DNA from: Nonlabens xylanidelens
Lineage (GTDB): Bacteria; Bacteroidota; Bacteroidia; Flavobacteriales; Flavobacteriaceae
DNA: 64,000 nt
Assembly: GCF_002934445.1 (NCBI RefSeq)
Contig: NZ_PTJE01000004.1
Span: 124,001-188,000, forward strand
Direction: 5' to 3'
Shown here one piece after another: positions 51,037-58,544 of this stretch (within the stretch, counting starts at the first letter, position 1; each line of letters starts with the position of its first letter). The translations under genes were made by a program, and so were the position numbers. The notes beneath the pieces are model-generated. The model was not told where the DNA came from and did no database searches. It was given only the letters and a program-made list of their open reading frames with translations.

Positions 51037-52503
51037 TTACTTGTTGAGTTTATTAAGGATATCGGCTATTATTTTACGATCATCAAAATCAGATCGTACA
51101 CCATTTATCTCTTGGTATGTTTCGTGACCTTTTCCTGCTATTAGAATAATGTCATTTTTATCTGCCATTTTTGCTGCCGCTTTAATAGCCTGACTTCTAT
51201 CTAGAATAGTTATAGTTTTTTTATAATCCTGTGGCTCTACTCCTGCTTCCATATCATCAAGAATCAATTGTGGATCTTCTGTACGAGGATTATCACTTGT
51301 GAAAATAACTTGGTCACTTAAAGCAGCAGCTATGTGAGCCATTTTAGGCCTTTTTGATGTATCACGATCGCCACCACAACCTACTACTGTTATTACAGTC
51401 TCATTTCTAGTACGTATAGAATTAATAGTTTCTAATACATTCTTGAGAGCGTCTGGTGTATGGGCATAATCTACAATGGCAGTAATTCTATTCTCTACCG
51501 TAGTAAAATATTGAAACCTACCTGACACACCTTCTAACTGGGAGATCACTTCTAACACCTCTATCTCTTCTAGTCCTAATTCTATAGCACAAGCATAAAT
51601 AGCCAAAACATTATAGGCATTAAATTCACCTACCATTTTAGACCACACTTCATGCTCATTGATCTTTAACAACAAACCACCGAACTGATTTTCTATAATC
51701 TGAGCGCGATAGTCTGTAAATGTCTTTAATGCATACCCCAGCTTTTTAGCCTTTGTATTTTGCAGCATCACAGCTCCATTCTTATCGTCTAGATTTGTTA
51801 ATGCAAATGCATCTTTAGGCAACTGATCAAAGAATCTTTTCTTCACATCTCGATATTCTGCAAAAGTGCTGTGGTAATCTAAATGATCATGAGTAAGGTT
51901 AGTAAACACTCCTCCTGCAAACTCAAGGCCTGTCACTCTTTCTTGCGCTATTCCATGACTACTTACCTCCATAAAACAATAATCTACACCTATCGCAACC
52001 ATAGCTGCAAGATGTTTATTAATGGTCATAGGATCTGGAGTTGTATGCTTTGTCGCAACTACTTTCTCATCAATTAAAATCTCTACGGTAGAAATTAAAC
52101 CTGTCTTAAAACCGGACTTTTTAAAAAGCTGGTATAATAAAGATGTTGTAGTCGTTTTACCATTTGTTCCAGTAACTCCTACCAACTTTAGTTGTCTAGA
52201 TGGGTTTTCATAAAAGTTAGCAGCCATTAAAGCCAGCGCTTTATGTGCGTTCTCAACTTTTATATAAGTCACATTTTCATCTTGATAATCTGGCATTACC
52301 TCAAGAACGACAGCTTTAGCCCCTTGTGACACTGCTTTTTCAATGTAATCATGACCATCTACAGCTGTTCCTTTAATAGCCACAAAAAGATCATTCTCTT
52401 TTACAGCTCTAGAATCAAAATGTATATCATTGATCTGAACATCTGTTGAGCCAATAACTATATCTAGACCGACTTTATATAATATGTCTTTTAGAATCAT
52501 CAT
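51037..52503 (-). CDS. murE: UDP-MurNAc-tripeptide synthetase MurE (meso-DAP type)
   Basis: A 488-residue Mur ligase with ATP-binding GTNGKTTTTS (near 111-120) and the SDNPRTEDP motif near residues 405-413. The DNPR form points to meso-diaminopimelate as the third peptide residue, as expected for this phylum. It overlaps ftsI by 4 bases. Two adjacent Met codons open the frame; either could be used. murF does not follow, unlike in E. coli. Confidence 0.95.
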   Translation of the reverse strand: MMILKDILYKVGLDIVIGSTDVQINDIHFDSRAVKENDLFVAIKGTAVDGHDYIEKAVSQGAKAVVLEVMPDYQDENVTYIKVENAHKALALMAANFYENPSRQLKLVGVTGTNGKTTTTSLLYQLFKKSGFKTGLISTVEILIDEKVVATKHTTPDPMTINKHLAAMVAIGVDYCFMEVSSHGIAQERVTGLEFAGGVFTNLTHDHLDYHSTFAEYRDVKKRFFDQLPKDAFALTNLDDKNGAVMLQNTKAKKLGYALKTFTDYRAQIIENQFGGLLLKINEHEVWSKMVGEFNAYNVLAIYACAIELGLEEIEVLEVISQLEGVSGRFQYFTTVENRITAIVDYAHTPDALKNVLETINSIRTRNETVITVVGCGGDRDTSKRPKMAHIAAALSDQVIFTSDNPRTEDPQLILDDMEAGVEPQDYKKTITILDRSQAIKAAAKMADKNDIILIAGKGHETYQEINGVRSDFDDRKIIADILNKLNK

Positions 52504-54491
52504 ATCAATGTTAGAGTTACTTTATCTGATGGAGATATTTTAGTACCTGCTTTTAGACTTTGTGATTTTACTTTTCCAGAACCTTTTAGAATAACATTAG
52601 CTCCTAAATTTTCTACTATTGCAATGGCATCCATCGCTTCCATACCTATCAAACTAGGAATCTTCATGGAAGAAACTTCATTTTGGGCATGAGCTTTACT
52701 TAAATAAGAATCTGTTGAAACAACCATTTGTGTTGGAATAGCCTGTTGCAACTCTAGCTGATCTATTAAAGGATTGTTAGCATATATTTTTTGCGCAATT
52801 GTTTTAAAAACAGGTCCAGCAACTATATTACCGTAATACCCTTTTCTAACACTAGGTTTTGTTATCACCACTATGCAGCTATATTTAGGCTTATCTGCCG
52901 GAAAATACCCTGCAAAAGAAGCTATATAATTACCTGAAGACTTCCAGTATTCTGTCTGACATGTCCCTGTTTTACCAGCCATAGAAAAGTTTTCACTATA
53001 CAGGTTATCTGCAGTCCCTCTTTTCACCACATTCTCCATCATTACTTTTACCTTATCAATTGTATTCTGAGAACATATCGCAGGGTTTATTATCTCTCGA
53101 TCAAATTTTTCAATGACCTTTTCCTTTGACTTCACTTCTCTAATTAATCTAGGCTTTACCATTACACCATTATTTGCAACAGCATTATAAAATGTAAGAG
53201 TTTGCAAAGGCGTTAATTGCACCCCATAACCAAACCCCATCCACGGCAAGGATAATCCACTCCAGTTCTTATCATCTGGGTGAGGTATCATAGGAACACC
53301 TTCTCCTTTAATAGGCAGGCTCAACTTCTCGTTAAGATTCATACTATATAATCTATCCACATAATCTTCTGGATTAGATTTATAATTATTCTGTATCATT
53401 TGCACAAGTGCTGTATTTGAAGAAACCTCAAAGGCTTTAGCCACGCTTATTTTACCATAACCACCATATTTAGAATCGCGTACATTACGGCCGTAATAAG
53501 AAATCTTACCGCCTTTTGTATCAAACACAGTACTGGTATCTACTACTTTATCTTCTAGCGCAGCGATAACACTCATCAATTTAAATGTAGAACCAGGTTC
53601 ATGAGATTCCCATACAGCATAATTTCTCTTTTCAAAATACTTACCGTTATCTCCTCTACCTAGATTAGATAACGCCTTAATCTCACCTGTTGCAACCTCC
53701 ATTACTACCGCAGTACCATGATCTGCTTCAAAATATTCTAATTGTTTTAGTAATGCATGATGCGCAACATCCTGCATATTCACATCTATGGTCGTGTATA
53801 CGTCAAAACCATCATTAGGATCTAATTCATTCTCGCTATTAATGGGTTTCCATTGATTTTTACCTATTTTCTGCTCTAACTTAACACCATCACTACCTCT
53901 CAAATATGGAGCAAAAGCACCTTCCAATCCTACAGGAGCACTTCCTCTGCGATCATAACCCACGATACGCTCTGCCATTTTACCTAACGGATGCTCGCGC
54001 ACTATTCTTTTCTCTACTATTAAACCACCACGGTAAGGCCCTTTTTCAAAAAGAGGAAATTCTCTTATCTCTTTATAATCTCCATAATTGAGATTTTTTG
54101 CAATAAGCATGTAACGATTTTTGTTACTATGCGCTTTTCTTAATTTCTGTAAATAATAACTTTTAGATTTGTCAAATTTCTTTCCCAACTCCTCAGCAAG
54201 AGCAGCTATATTCTCATTAAAATCTTTACTAGATGGCGCTAAAGCATCAAATCGTATATCGTACTTACTTATAGAAGTTGCTAGCAACTGTCCATTTGCA
54301 TCATATAAATTACCTCTAGTAGAAGGAATAGTGTCGTTTCTAAAAACGCGTTGCTCTGCTTTGGCACGGTAATCATCTCCTTCAATAAATTGAATATTGA
54401 TAATTTGAACCACTACCAATAACGCAACAACAACAAACAGTGCACTCACCAAGTACATCTTGTTCAATATATTTTTATTAGTTGTTGCCAT
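52500..54491 (-). CDS. ftsI: Septal transpeptidase FtsI (PBP3) with PASTA domain
   Basis: A 663-residue penicillin-binding protein with one N-terminal membrane helix (about residues 12-32), a dimerisation domain, and a transpeptidase domain with SxxK in EPGSTFKL (near 303-310), SSN in VSSNTALV (near 359) and KTG in AGKTGTCQT (near 509). The last about 65 residues form one PASTA domain (MKIPSLIGMEAMDAI onward). It crosslinks septal peptidoglycan with FtsW. It overlaps ftsL by 14 bases. Confidence 0.95.
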   Translation of the reverse strand: MATTNKNILNKMYLVSALFVVVALLVVVQIINIQFIEGDDYRAKAEQRVFRNDTIPSTRGNLYDANGQLLATSISKYDIRFDALAPSSKDFNENIAALAEELGKKFDKSKSYYLQKLRKAHSNKNRYMLIAKNLNYGDYKEIREFPLFEKGPYRGGLIVEKRIVREHPLGKMAERIVGYDRRGSAPVGLEGAFAPYLRGSDGVKLEQKIGKNQWKPINSENELDPNDGFDVYTTIDVNMQDVAHHALLKQLEYFEADHGTAVVMEVATGEIKALSNLGRGDNGKYFEKRNYAVWESHEPGSTFKLMSVIAALEDKVVDTSTVFDTKGGKISYYGRNVRDSKYGGYGKISVAKAFEVSSNTALVQMIQNNYKSNPEDYVDRLYSMNLNEKLSLPIKGEGVPMIPHPDDKNWSGLSLPWMGFGYGVQLTPLQTLTFYNAVANNGVMVKPRLIREVKSKEKVIEKFDREIINPAICSQNTIDKVKVMMENVVKRGTADNLYSENFSMAGKTGTCQTEYWKSSGNYIASFAGYFPADKPKYSCIVVITKPSVRKGYYGNIVAGPVFKTIAQKIYANNPLIDQLELQQAIPTQMVVSTDSYLSKAHAQNEVSSMKIPSLIGMEAMDAIAIVENLGANVILKGSGKVKSQSLKAGTKISPSDKVTLTLI

Positions 54492-54807
54492 CTTTGCTTT
54501 TTACAATTACTATTTTCTGCGGCGGACTCTTAGCCGGAGCAATCCCTTTATTTCCTATTTTTCTTGCAATGGTAGACTCCATTTGCATAAACATTAATCT
54601 TCTTTCTAAATCTGTATACTCGCTATGCAGCTCTGTCACTTGTTCATTAACAGCAGCTAGCTTATGCACTTTTCTCTCATAACTATGACCAGTAAAAATC
54701 ATAGCAATTGCAAGTACCGCAGCAAATAATATGAAACGCCAGTTTTTAAAAGCGTCGTCATTAGTTAAGAAACTACCCTTTAATATGTCATATACTTTGG
54801 TAGCCAT
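54478..54807 (-). CDS. ftsL: FtsL-like cell division protein
   Basis: A 109-residue protein with one membrane helix (about residues 25-42) and a following coiled-coil-like stretch (about 48-85). Sequence similarity in this family is low; position between rsmH and ftsI and the topology make the FtsL call likely. FtsL works with FtsQ and FtsB to switch on FtsW/FtsI. It starts directly after rsmH ends (adjacent bases). Confidence 0.82.
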   Translation of the reverse strand: MATKVYDILKGSFLTNDDAFKNWRFILFAAVLAIAMIFTGHSYERKVHKLAAVNEQVTELHSEYTDLERRLMFMQMESTIARKIGNKGIAPAKSPPQKIVIVKSKDGNN

Positions 54808-55725
54808 TTATTCTCTCTCTATTTTTTCTGCTATACGCAACTTGGCACTTCTTGCCCTATTATTCATTTTTATCTCTTCTTTAGAAGGGATAATCATTTT
54901 ACCTATCCTTTTAAAAGGAACACTAGATCTACCGAAAACATCCTTCTCTGGTTCTCCTTCAAAAAGACCATTGCGCATAAACCTTTTTACAGGCCTATCT
55001 TCTAAAGAGTGATAAGAAATAACACTCAATCTACCACCCACTTTAAGCACCTCTTCTGACTGTCTTAAAAAATCATACAGCACCTCCATTTCCTTATTCA
55101 CTTCTATACGTATAGCCTGAAACACTTGAGCCATTAACTTATGCTCAATTCTCTCCGGCACAAGTGGTGAACAAATCTCTTTAAGGTCTGCGACGGTTAA
55201 TATCTCAGCCTCTGCTCTAGCACTTACTATTCTTCTAGCTAGTTTATGCGCAATACGCAACTCTCCATAAGCCTTAAAAATCCTTACGAGATCTTCTTCA
55301 TCATACTCATTAACTACGACTACAGCGTCTAACTCTTGTTCTTGATTCATACGCATATCAAGTCTAGCGTCAAATCGAGTAGAAAAACCACGCGCAGCCT
55401 CGTCAAATTGATGAGAACTAACACCCAAGTCAGCAAGAATACCATCCACCTCTTTAGCTCCATAAAGCCTTAAAAACCTTTTCATGTAACCAAAATTTTG
55501 ATTGATCAACATAAAACGATCGTCATCAATGGCATTTGCCAGCGCATCTGTATCTTGATCAAATGCAAACAGTCTTCCATCCGGACCTAAACGTGAGAGA
55601 ATCTCACGGGAGTGACCACCACCACCAAAGGTGACGTCCACATACGTTCCTGACGGATTAATATTTAATCCATCTACGGTCTCTTTTAAAAGAACCGGAT
55701 TATGATAAGAGGTCGATTGTGTCAT
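54808..55725 (-). CDS. rsmH: 16S rRNA m4C1402 methyltransferase RsmH
   Basis: A 305-residue SAM-dependent methyltransferase. The motif NPVLLKETVDGL at the start, the SAM-binding VDVTFGGGGHSREIL (about residues 28-42) and the ADLGVSSHQFDEAARGFS block near 96-113 are typical. It methylates N4 of C1402 in 16S rRNA. It overlaps mraZ by 26 bases, which suggests linked translation. Confidence 0.96.
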   Translation of the reverse strand: MTQSTSYHNPVLLKETVDGLNINPSGTYVDVTFGGGGHSREILSRLGPDGRLFAFDQDTDALANAIDDDRFMLINQNFGYMKRFLRLYGAKEVDGILADLGVSSHQFDEAARGFSTRFDARLDMRMNQEQELDAVVVVNEYDEEDLVRIFKAYGELRIAHKLARRIVSARAEAEILTVADLKEICSPLVPERIEHKLMAQVFQAIRIEVNKEMEVLYDFLRQSEEVLKVGGRLSVISYHSLEDRPVKRFMRNGLFEGEPEKDVFGRSSVPFKRIGKMIIPSKEEIKMNNRARSAKLRIAEKIERE

Positions 55726-56167
55726 TTCCCATTACTTCTTCAGCGAGATCAGCAAAGTCATCTAGCGAGTCATCTATAGCCGCTTCATACTTTTGCTTAT
55801 CCCAGATTTCTAATATATTCACCGCACTCGACACGGTTACTTCTTTTGTAATTCCAGCAAAGGTTATAAGATCCTTAGGTATAAGTAATCGTCCATTTGC
55901 ATCTACCTCAACAGTTTTAACTCCTGCTGTAAAACGACGTATAAAATCATTATGCTTTCTATTGAAACGATTTAAACCGTTCAATTTTTCCATCATTTTA
56001 TTCCACTGACTCATAGGATAGAGCTCTAAACAAGGCTGAAAAACAGCTCGTTTAATCACAAAACCATCCTGAACGACCGGTGTCATTTGCTTTTTTAAAG
56101 CAGCTGGCATCATAAATCGCCCTTTGGCGTCAGTTTTACACTCGTATGTACCTATAAAATTGTTCAC
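55700..56167 (-). CDS. mraZ: Transcription regulator MraZ
   Basis: A 155-residue protein with two SpoVT/AbrB-like motifs (around residues 9-50 with GRFMMPAALKK, and 85-125 with NGRLLIPKDLITFAGI), the MraZ layout. MraZ forms ring-shaped oligomers and represses its own dcw operon by binding direct repeats in the promoter; three such repeats with 10-base spacing are present 48-72 bases upstream. It is the first gene of the division and cell wall operon. Confidence 0.95.
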   Translation of the reverse strand: MNNFIGTYECKTDAKGRFMMPAALKKQMTPVVQDGFVIKRAVFQPCLELYPMSQWNKMMEKLNGLNRFNRKHNDFIRRFTAGVKTVEVDANGRLLIPKDLITFAGITKEVTVSSAVNILEIWDKQKYEAAIDDSLDDFADLAEEVMGNDTIDLLS

Positions 56168-56195
56168 TAGAAATAGCTGTTTAGCGCTATTAAAT

Positions 56196-56203
56196 CAAAA
56201 ATA
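56196..56203 (-). promoter_or_regulatory. -7 box of the mraZ/dcw operon promoter
   Basis: Reads TATTTTTG on the minus strand, matching TAnnTTTG, 29 bases upstream of the mraZ start. The MraZ-type repeats begin 12 bases further upstream, where the -33 region would be. Confidence 0.6.
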
Positions 56204-56214
56204 AGAAATTAAAT

Positions 56215-56239
56215 ACCACTTTTTACCACATTTTACCAC
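56215..56239 (-). promoter_or_regulatory. MraZ box (three direct repeats)
   Basis: On the minus strand GTGGT occurs three times with exact 10-base spacing (56235-56239, 56225-56229, 56215-56219), separated by AAAAT, AAAAA. This matches the known arrangement of MraZ sites: short G-rich direct repeats with a 10-bp period in the mraZ promoter. Protein binding is inferred from family knowledge. Confidence 0.75.
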
Positions 56240-56330
56240 ATTGTTGATAAGTGAGCCTTATTCTGAATAACTACCCTAGTTATTAACAATTTAAGAATCG
56301 GTACTTAATATTCAAAAAGGATGTTAATTC

Positions 56331-56346
56331 CGCTTTCGCGAAAGCG
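56331..56346. repeat. 16-bp palindrome, copy 12 (intergenic)
   Basis: Exact copy in the 293-base divergent gap between mraZ and the alpha/beta hydrolase gene, about 90 bases from the MraZ box. Confidence 0.92.
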
Positions 56347-56417
56347 AGACAGCAACATTTAATATTTTAAATGAAAACTGAATTTTCTCTTTAAAAACTA
56401 AAGAAATTGAGGCATCT

Positions 56418-56444
56418 TGCTACATTCAAAACAACTATATTTGC
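56418..56444 (+). promoter_or_regulatory. Promoter of the alpha/beta hydrolase gene
   Basis: TTG at 56418-56420 and TATATTTG at 56437-56444 with a 16-base gap, close to the Bacteroidota pattern. The box ends 16 bases before the ATG, so the leader is very short. Confidence 0.55.
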
Positions 56445-56460
56445 CACTTAGAATTACCCT

Positions 56461-57228
56461 ATGACGCACGACTTAATCAAAGACGGTAAATTTGAATATT
56501 ACATTACAGGAGAAGGAACACCTATAATCATACTTCATGGTTTAATGGGTGGATTGAGTAATTTCCAGGGTGTGATCGATTATTTCCCCTCAAAAGGTTA
56601 TCAAGTAGTTGTGCCTACTTTACCGCTGTACACCACGCCACTTATTAAAACTAGCGTCGGTACATTTGCAAAGCACATCAACGCCTTTATCGACCATATG
56701 GGCTGGAAAGAGGTTATTTTACTAGGCAATTCTCTAGGAGGCCATATCGGACTAGTTACTACAAAGTTATTCCCTGAAAAAATTAAAGCCCTTATAATCA
56801 CCGGTAGTTCTGGCCTTTATGAAAGCGCGATGGGTGAGAGTTATCCTAAAAAAGGAAATTACGACTACATCAAAGAAAAAAGTCAAGACGTATTTTATGA
56901 TCCTGCTGTCGCTACTAAAGAAATAGTAGACGAAGTATTTGCCACGGTTAACGATCGCAATAAACTGCTTAAAACACTAGCCATAGCAAAAAGTGCTATT
57001 AGACATAACATGTCTAAGGATTTACCTAACATGACAACTCCGGTTTGTATCATATGGGGTAAACAAGATAGCGTGACACCACCTGCAGTTGCAGACGAGT
57101 TTCATGAAAAACTTGCAGACAGCGACCTGTACTGGATAGATAAATGTGGGCATGCAGCCATGATGGAACACCCTGATGAGTTCAATGAAATTCTTAATAG
57201 CTGGCTAGTAAAAAGAAATTTATTATAA
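56461..57228 (+). CDS. Alpha/beta-fold hydrolase
   Basis: A 255-residue cytoplasmic hydrolase. It has the oxyanion-hole motif HGLMGG (residues 26-31), nucleophile Ser91 in GNSLGGH, a likely acid in GKQDSVTPP (about 198-206), and the catalytic His in KCGHAAMMEHP (about 232). The order and spacing are those of small alpha/beta hydrolases such as esterases or C-C bond hydrolases; substrate unknown. It is transcribed away from the dcw operon and towards engB, 101 bases downstream, from a promoter of its own. Adjacent placement next to engB and mraZ is common in flavobacteria, so it is part of a conserved neighbourhood but not clearly tied to cell division. Confidence 0.9.
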   Translation: MTHDLIKDGKFEYYITGEGTPIIILHGLMGGLSNFQGVIDYFPSKGYQVVVPTLPLYTTPLIKTSVGTFAKHINAFIDHMGWKEVILLGNSLGGHIGLVTTKLFPEKIKALIITGSSGLYESAMGESYPKKGNYDYIKEKSQDVFYDPAVATKEIVDEVFATVNDRNKLLKTLAIAKSAIRHNMSKDLPNMTTPVCIIWGKQDSVTPPAVADEFHEKLADSDLYWIDKCGHAAMMEHPDEFNEILNSWLVKRNLL

Positions 57229-57317
57229 AGAAATATTTTTCCATTATTAATCCATAGTCATCGTGAATCAAACAGTTACTATACACTGTCTGATCATAAA
57301 TCTAGCCGACTAATCAT

Positions 57318-57325
57318 TACCTTTG
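57318..57325 (+). promoter_or_regulatory. -7 box of engB (possible leaderless start)
   Basis: TACCTTTG matches TAnnTTTG and ends only 4 bases before the ATG of engB. If used, transcription would start at or next to the A of the start codon. Confidence 0.5.
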
Positions 57326-57329
57326 CCAT

Positions 57330-57929
57330 ATGAAAATTACTAGCGCAGAATTTGTTATATCTAACCAAGACGTAAAAAGATGTCCTAACTCTGGAATTCC
57401 AGAATATGCATTTATAGGTAGATCTAACGTAGGAAAATCTTCTTTAATCAACATGCTTACAAACAAGAAGAGCCTAGCAAAAACATCTGGCAGACCTGGA
57501 AAAACGCAATTAATCAACCATTTTCTAATCAATAAATCTTGGCACCTAGTCGATTTACCTGGTTATGGATATGCGAGAGTTTCTAAGACTAGCAAAGCAA
57601 AGTTTCAAAAATTTATCACTAAATATTTTGAACAGCGCAAGCAGTTAATCTCAGGATTTGTATTAGTAGATGTAAGACATGAGCCACAACCTATAGACGT
57701 TGAATTCATGGAATGGCTAGGCGAGAGTGGTATTCCTTTTAGTATCATTTTTACCAAAGCTGACAAATTAAAGCCTAATGCTTTAGAACGTAATGTAGAG
57801 GCTTACAAAAAGTACCTTACTGAAGGATCTTGGGAAGAAATGCCTCCATACTTTGTCACTAGCTCTTCAAACAATCAAGGAAAAGAAGAACTATTAGAAT
57901 ACATAGGAGGTATAAACGATAGCTTATAA
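57330..57929 (+). CDS. engB: Ribosome biogenesis GTPase EngB (YsxC/YihA)
   Basis: A 199-residue Era/Obg-type GTPase needed for large ribosomal subunit assembly. G1 is [12 protein letters not shown] (about residues 31-42), G3 [10 protein letters not shown] near 75-84, G4 TKADKL near 146-151, and G5 VTSSSN near 176-181. Length is normal for the family. It ends in a convergent arrangement with the DUF3820 gene, 5 bases apart, with a terminator that overlaps the other gene's end. Confidence 0.95.
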   Translation: MKITSAEFVISNQDVKRCPNSGIPEYAFIGRSNVGKSSLINMLTNKKSLAKTSGRPGKTQLINHFLINKSWHLVDLPGYGYARVSKTSKAKFQKFITKYFEQRKQLISGFVLVDVRHEPQPIDVEFMEWLGESGIPFSIIFTKADKLKPNALERNVEAYKKYLTEGSWEEMPPYFVTSSSNNQGKEELLEYIGGINDSL

Positions 57930-57930
57930 G

Positions 57931-57967
57931 ACCGTTAAAAAACTGGTCTATCATTAACGGTATTTTT
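57931..57967 (+). terminator. Terminator of engB, overlapping the end of the convergent gene
   Basis: Perfect 8-base arms ACCGTTAA and TTAACGGT with a 15-base loop, then ATTTTTAC. An inner AGACC/GGTCT pairing is an alternative. The right arm is within the last codons of the DUF3820 gene. Confidence 0.7.
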
Positions 57968-58186
57968 ACGTATCTCACGTAAGATATCCTCGATACCATT
58001 TACTTTCATATCAAAAACAGTCGTCATATAGTTACCTAATTTACCTTTAGGAAACCCCTGCCTTCTAAACCAGACATAATACGACTCCGGTAACTCACTA
58101 AGGAATTTACCTTTGTGAGCACCGAAGGGCATTTTATACCATGACATTTCTATCAATAGATTGTGATCAAATAATGGTTCTTCCAT
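57935..58186 (-). CDS. DUF3820 family protein
   Basis: An 83-residue protein with the DUF3820 pattern: MPFGAHKGKFLSELPESYYVWFRRQGFP, then KGKLGNYMTTVFDMKVNGIEDIL. Members are small cytoplasmic proteins of unknown function that were once linked with a quorum-related virulence factor; a nucleic-acid-related role is possible. It is the third gene of a run with gldB and gldC, 13 bases after gldC, and is probably cotranscribed with them. Confidence 0.85.
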   Translation of the reverse strand: MEEPLFDHNLLIEMSWYKMPFGAHKGKFLSELPESYYVWFRRQGFPKGKLGNYMTTVFDMKVNGIEDILREIRKNTVNDRPVF

Positions 58187-58199
58187 TTATTTAAAAGAG

Positions 58200-58544
58200 T
58201 TACTTACTCTCTTTAAGGTTTAATTTTTCTGCAAAATAATCGCAAAAATCAATCATCGTATCTCTCATTTTATCATCATTTGTAGCACGATGATAAGTGT
58301 CTGCCATAGAAACAAGTGTCTGATGAAAAAAGACTCTCATCTCATCCACAGGCATATCTTTGGTCCATAAATCTATACGGAAAGACTCCTTCTCTACACT
58401 ATTCCACATAGAAACCATCATAGCCTTAGCCTCTGCAGCATCTACACCACCATCTGGCGCACTCCATCTTATGTGTTCTGGCACTCTATTTTCATCTAGC
58501 TCGATCCCTATCTTAATAGTAGATCTATTTTTATTATCTGACAT
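58200..58544 (-). CDS. gldC: Gliding motility protein GldC
   Basis: A 114-residue cytoplasmic protein recognised by its flavobacterial GldC pattern, with IKIGIELDENRVPEHIRWSAPDG near the start and a Trp/Met-rich central part. GldC assists gliding in Flavobacterium but is not strictly needed. It overlaps the gldB gene by one base at its 5' end, as in other flavobacteria. Confidence 0.9.
   Translation of the reverse strand: MSDNKNRSTIKIGIELDENRVPEHIRWSAPDGGVDAAEAKAMMVSMWNSVEKESFRIDLWTKDMPVDEMRVFFHQTLVSMADTYHRATNDDKMRDTMIDFCDYFAEKLNLKESK

Noticed and set aside
56221-56240. Tandem TTTTACCACA as an attachment site or slippage repeat
   Set aside because: There is no integrase or mobile gene nearby, and the 10-bp period and place upstream of mraZ fit an MraZ box better.
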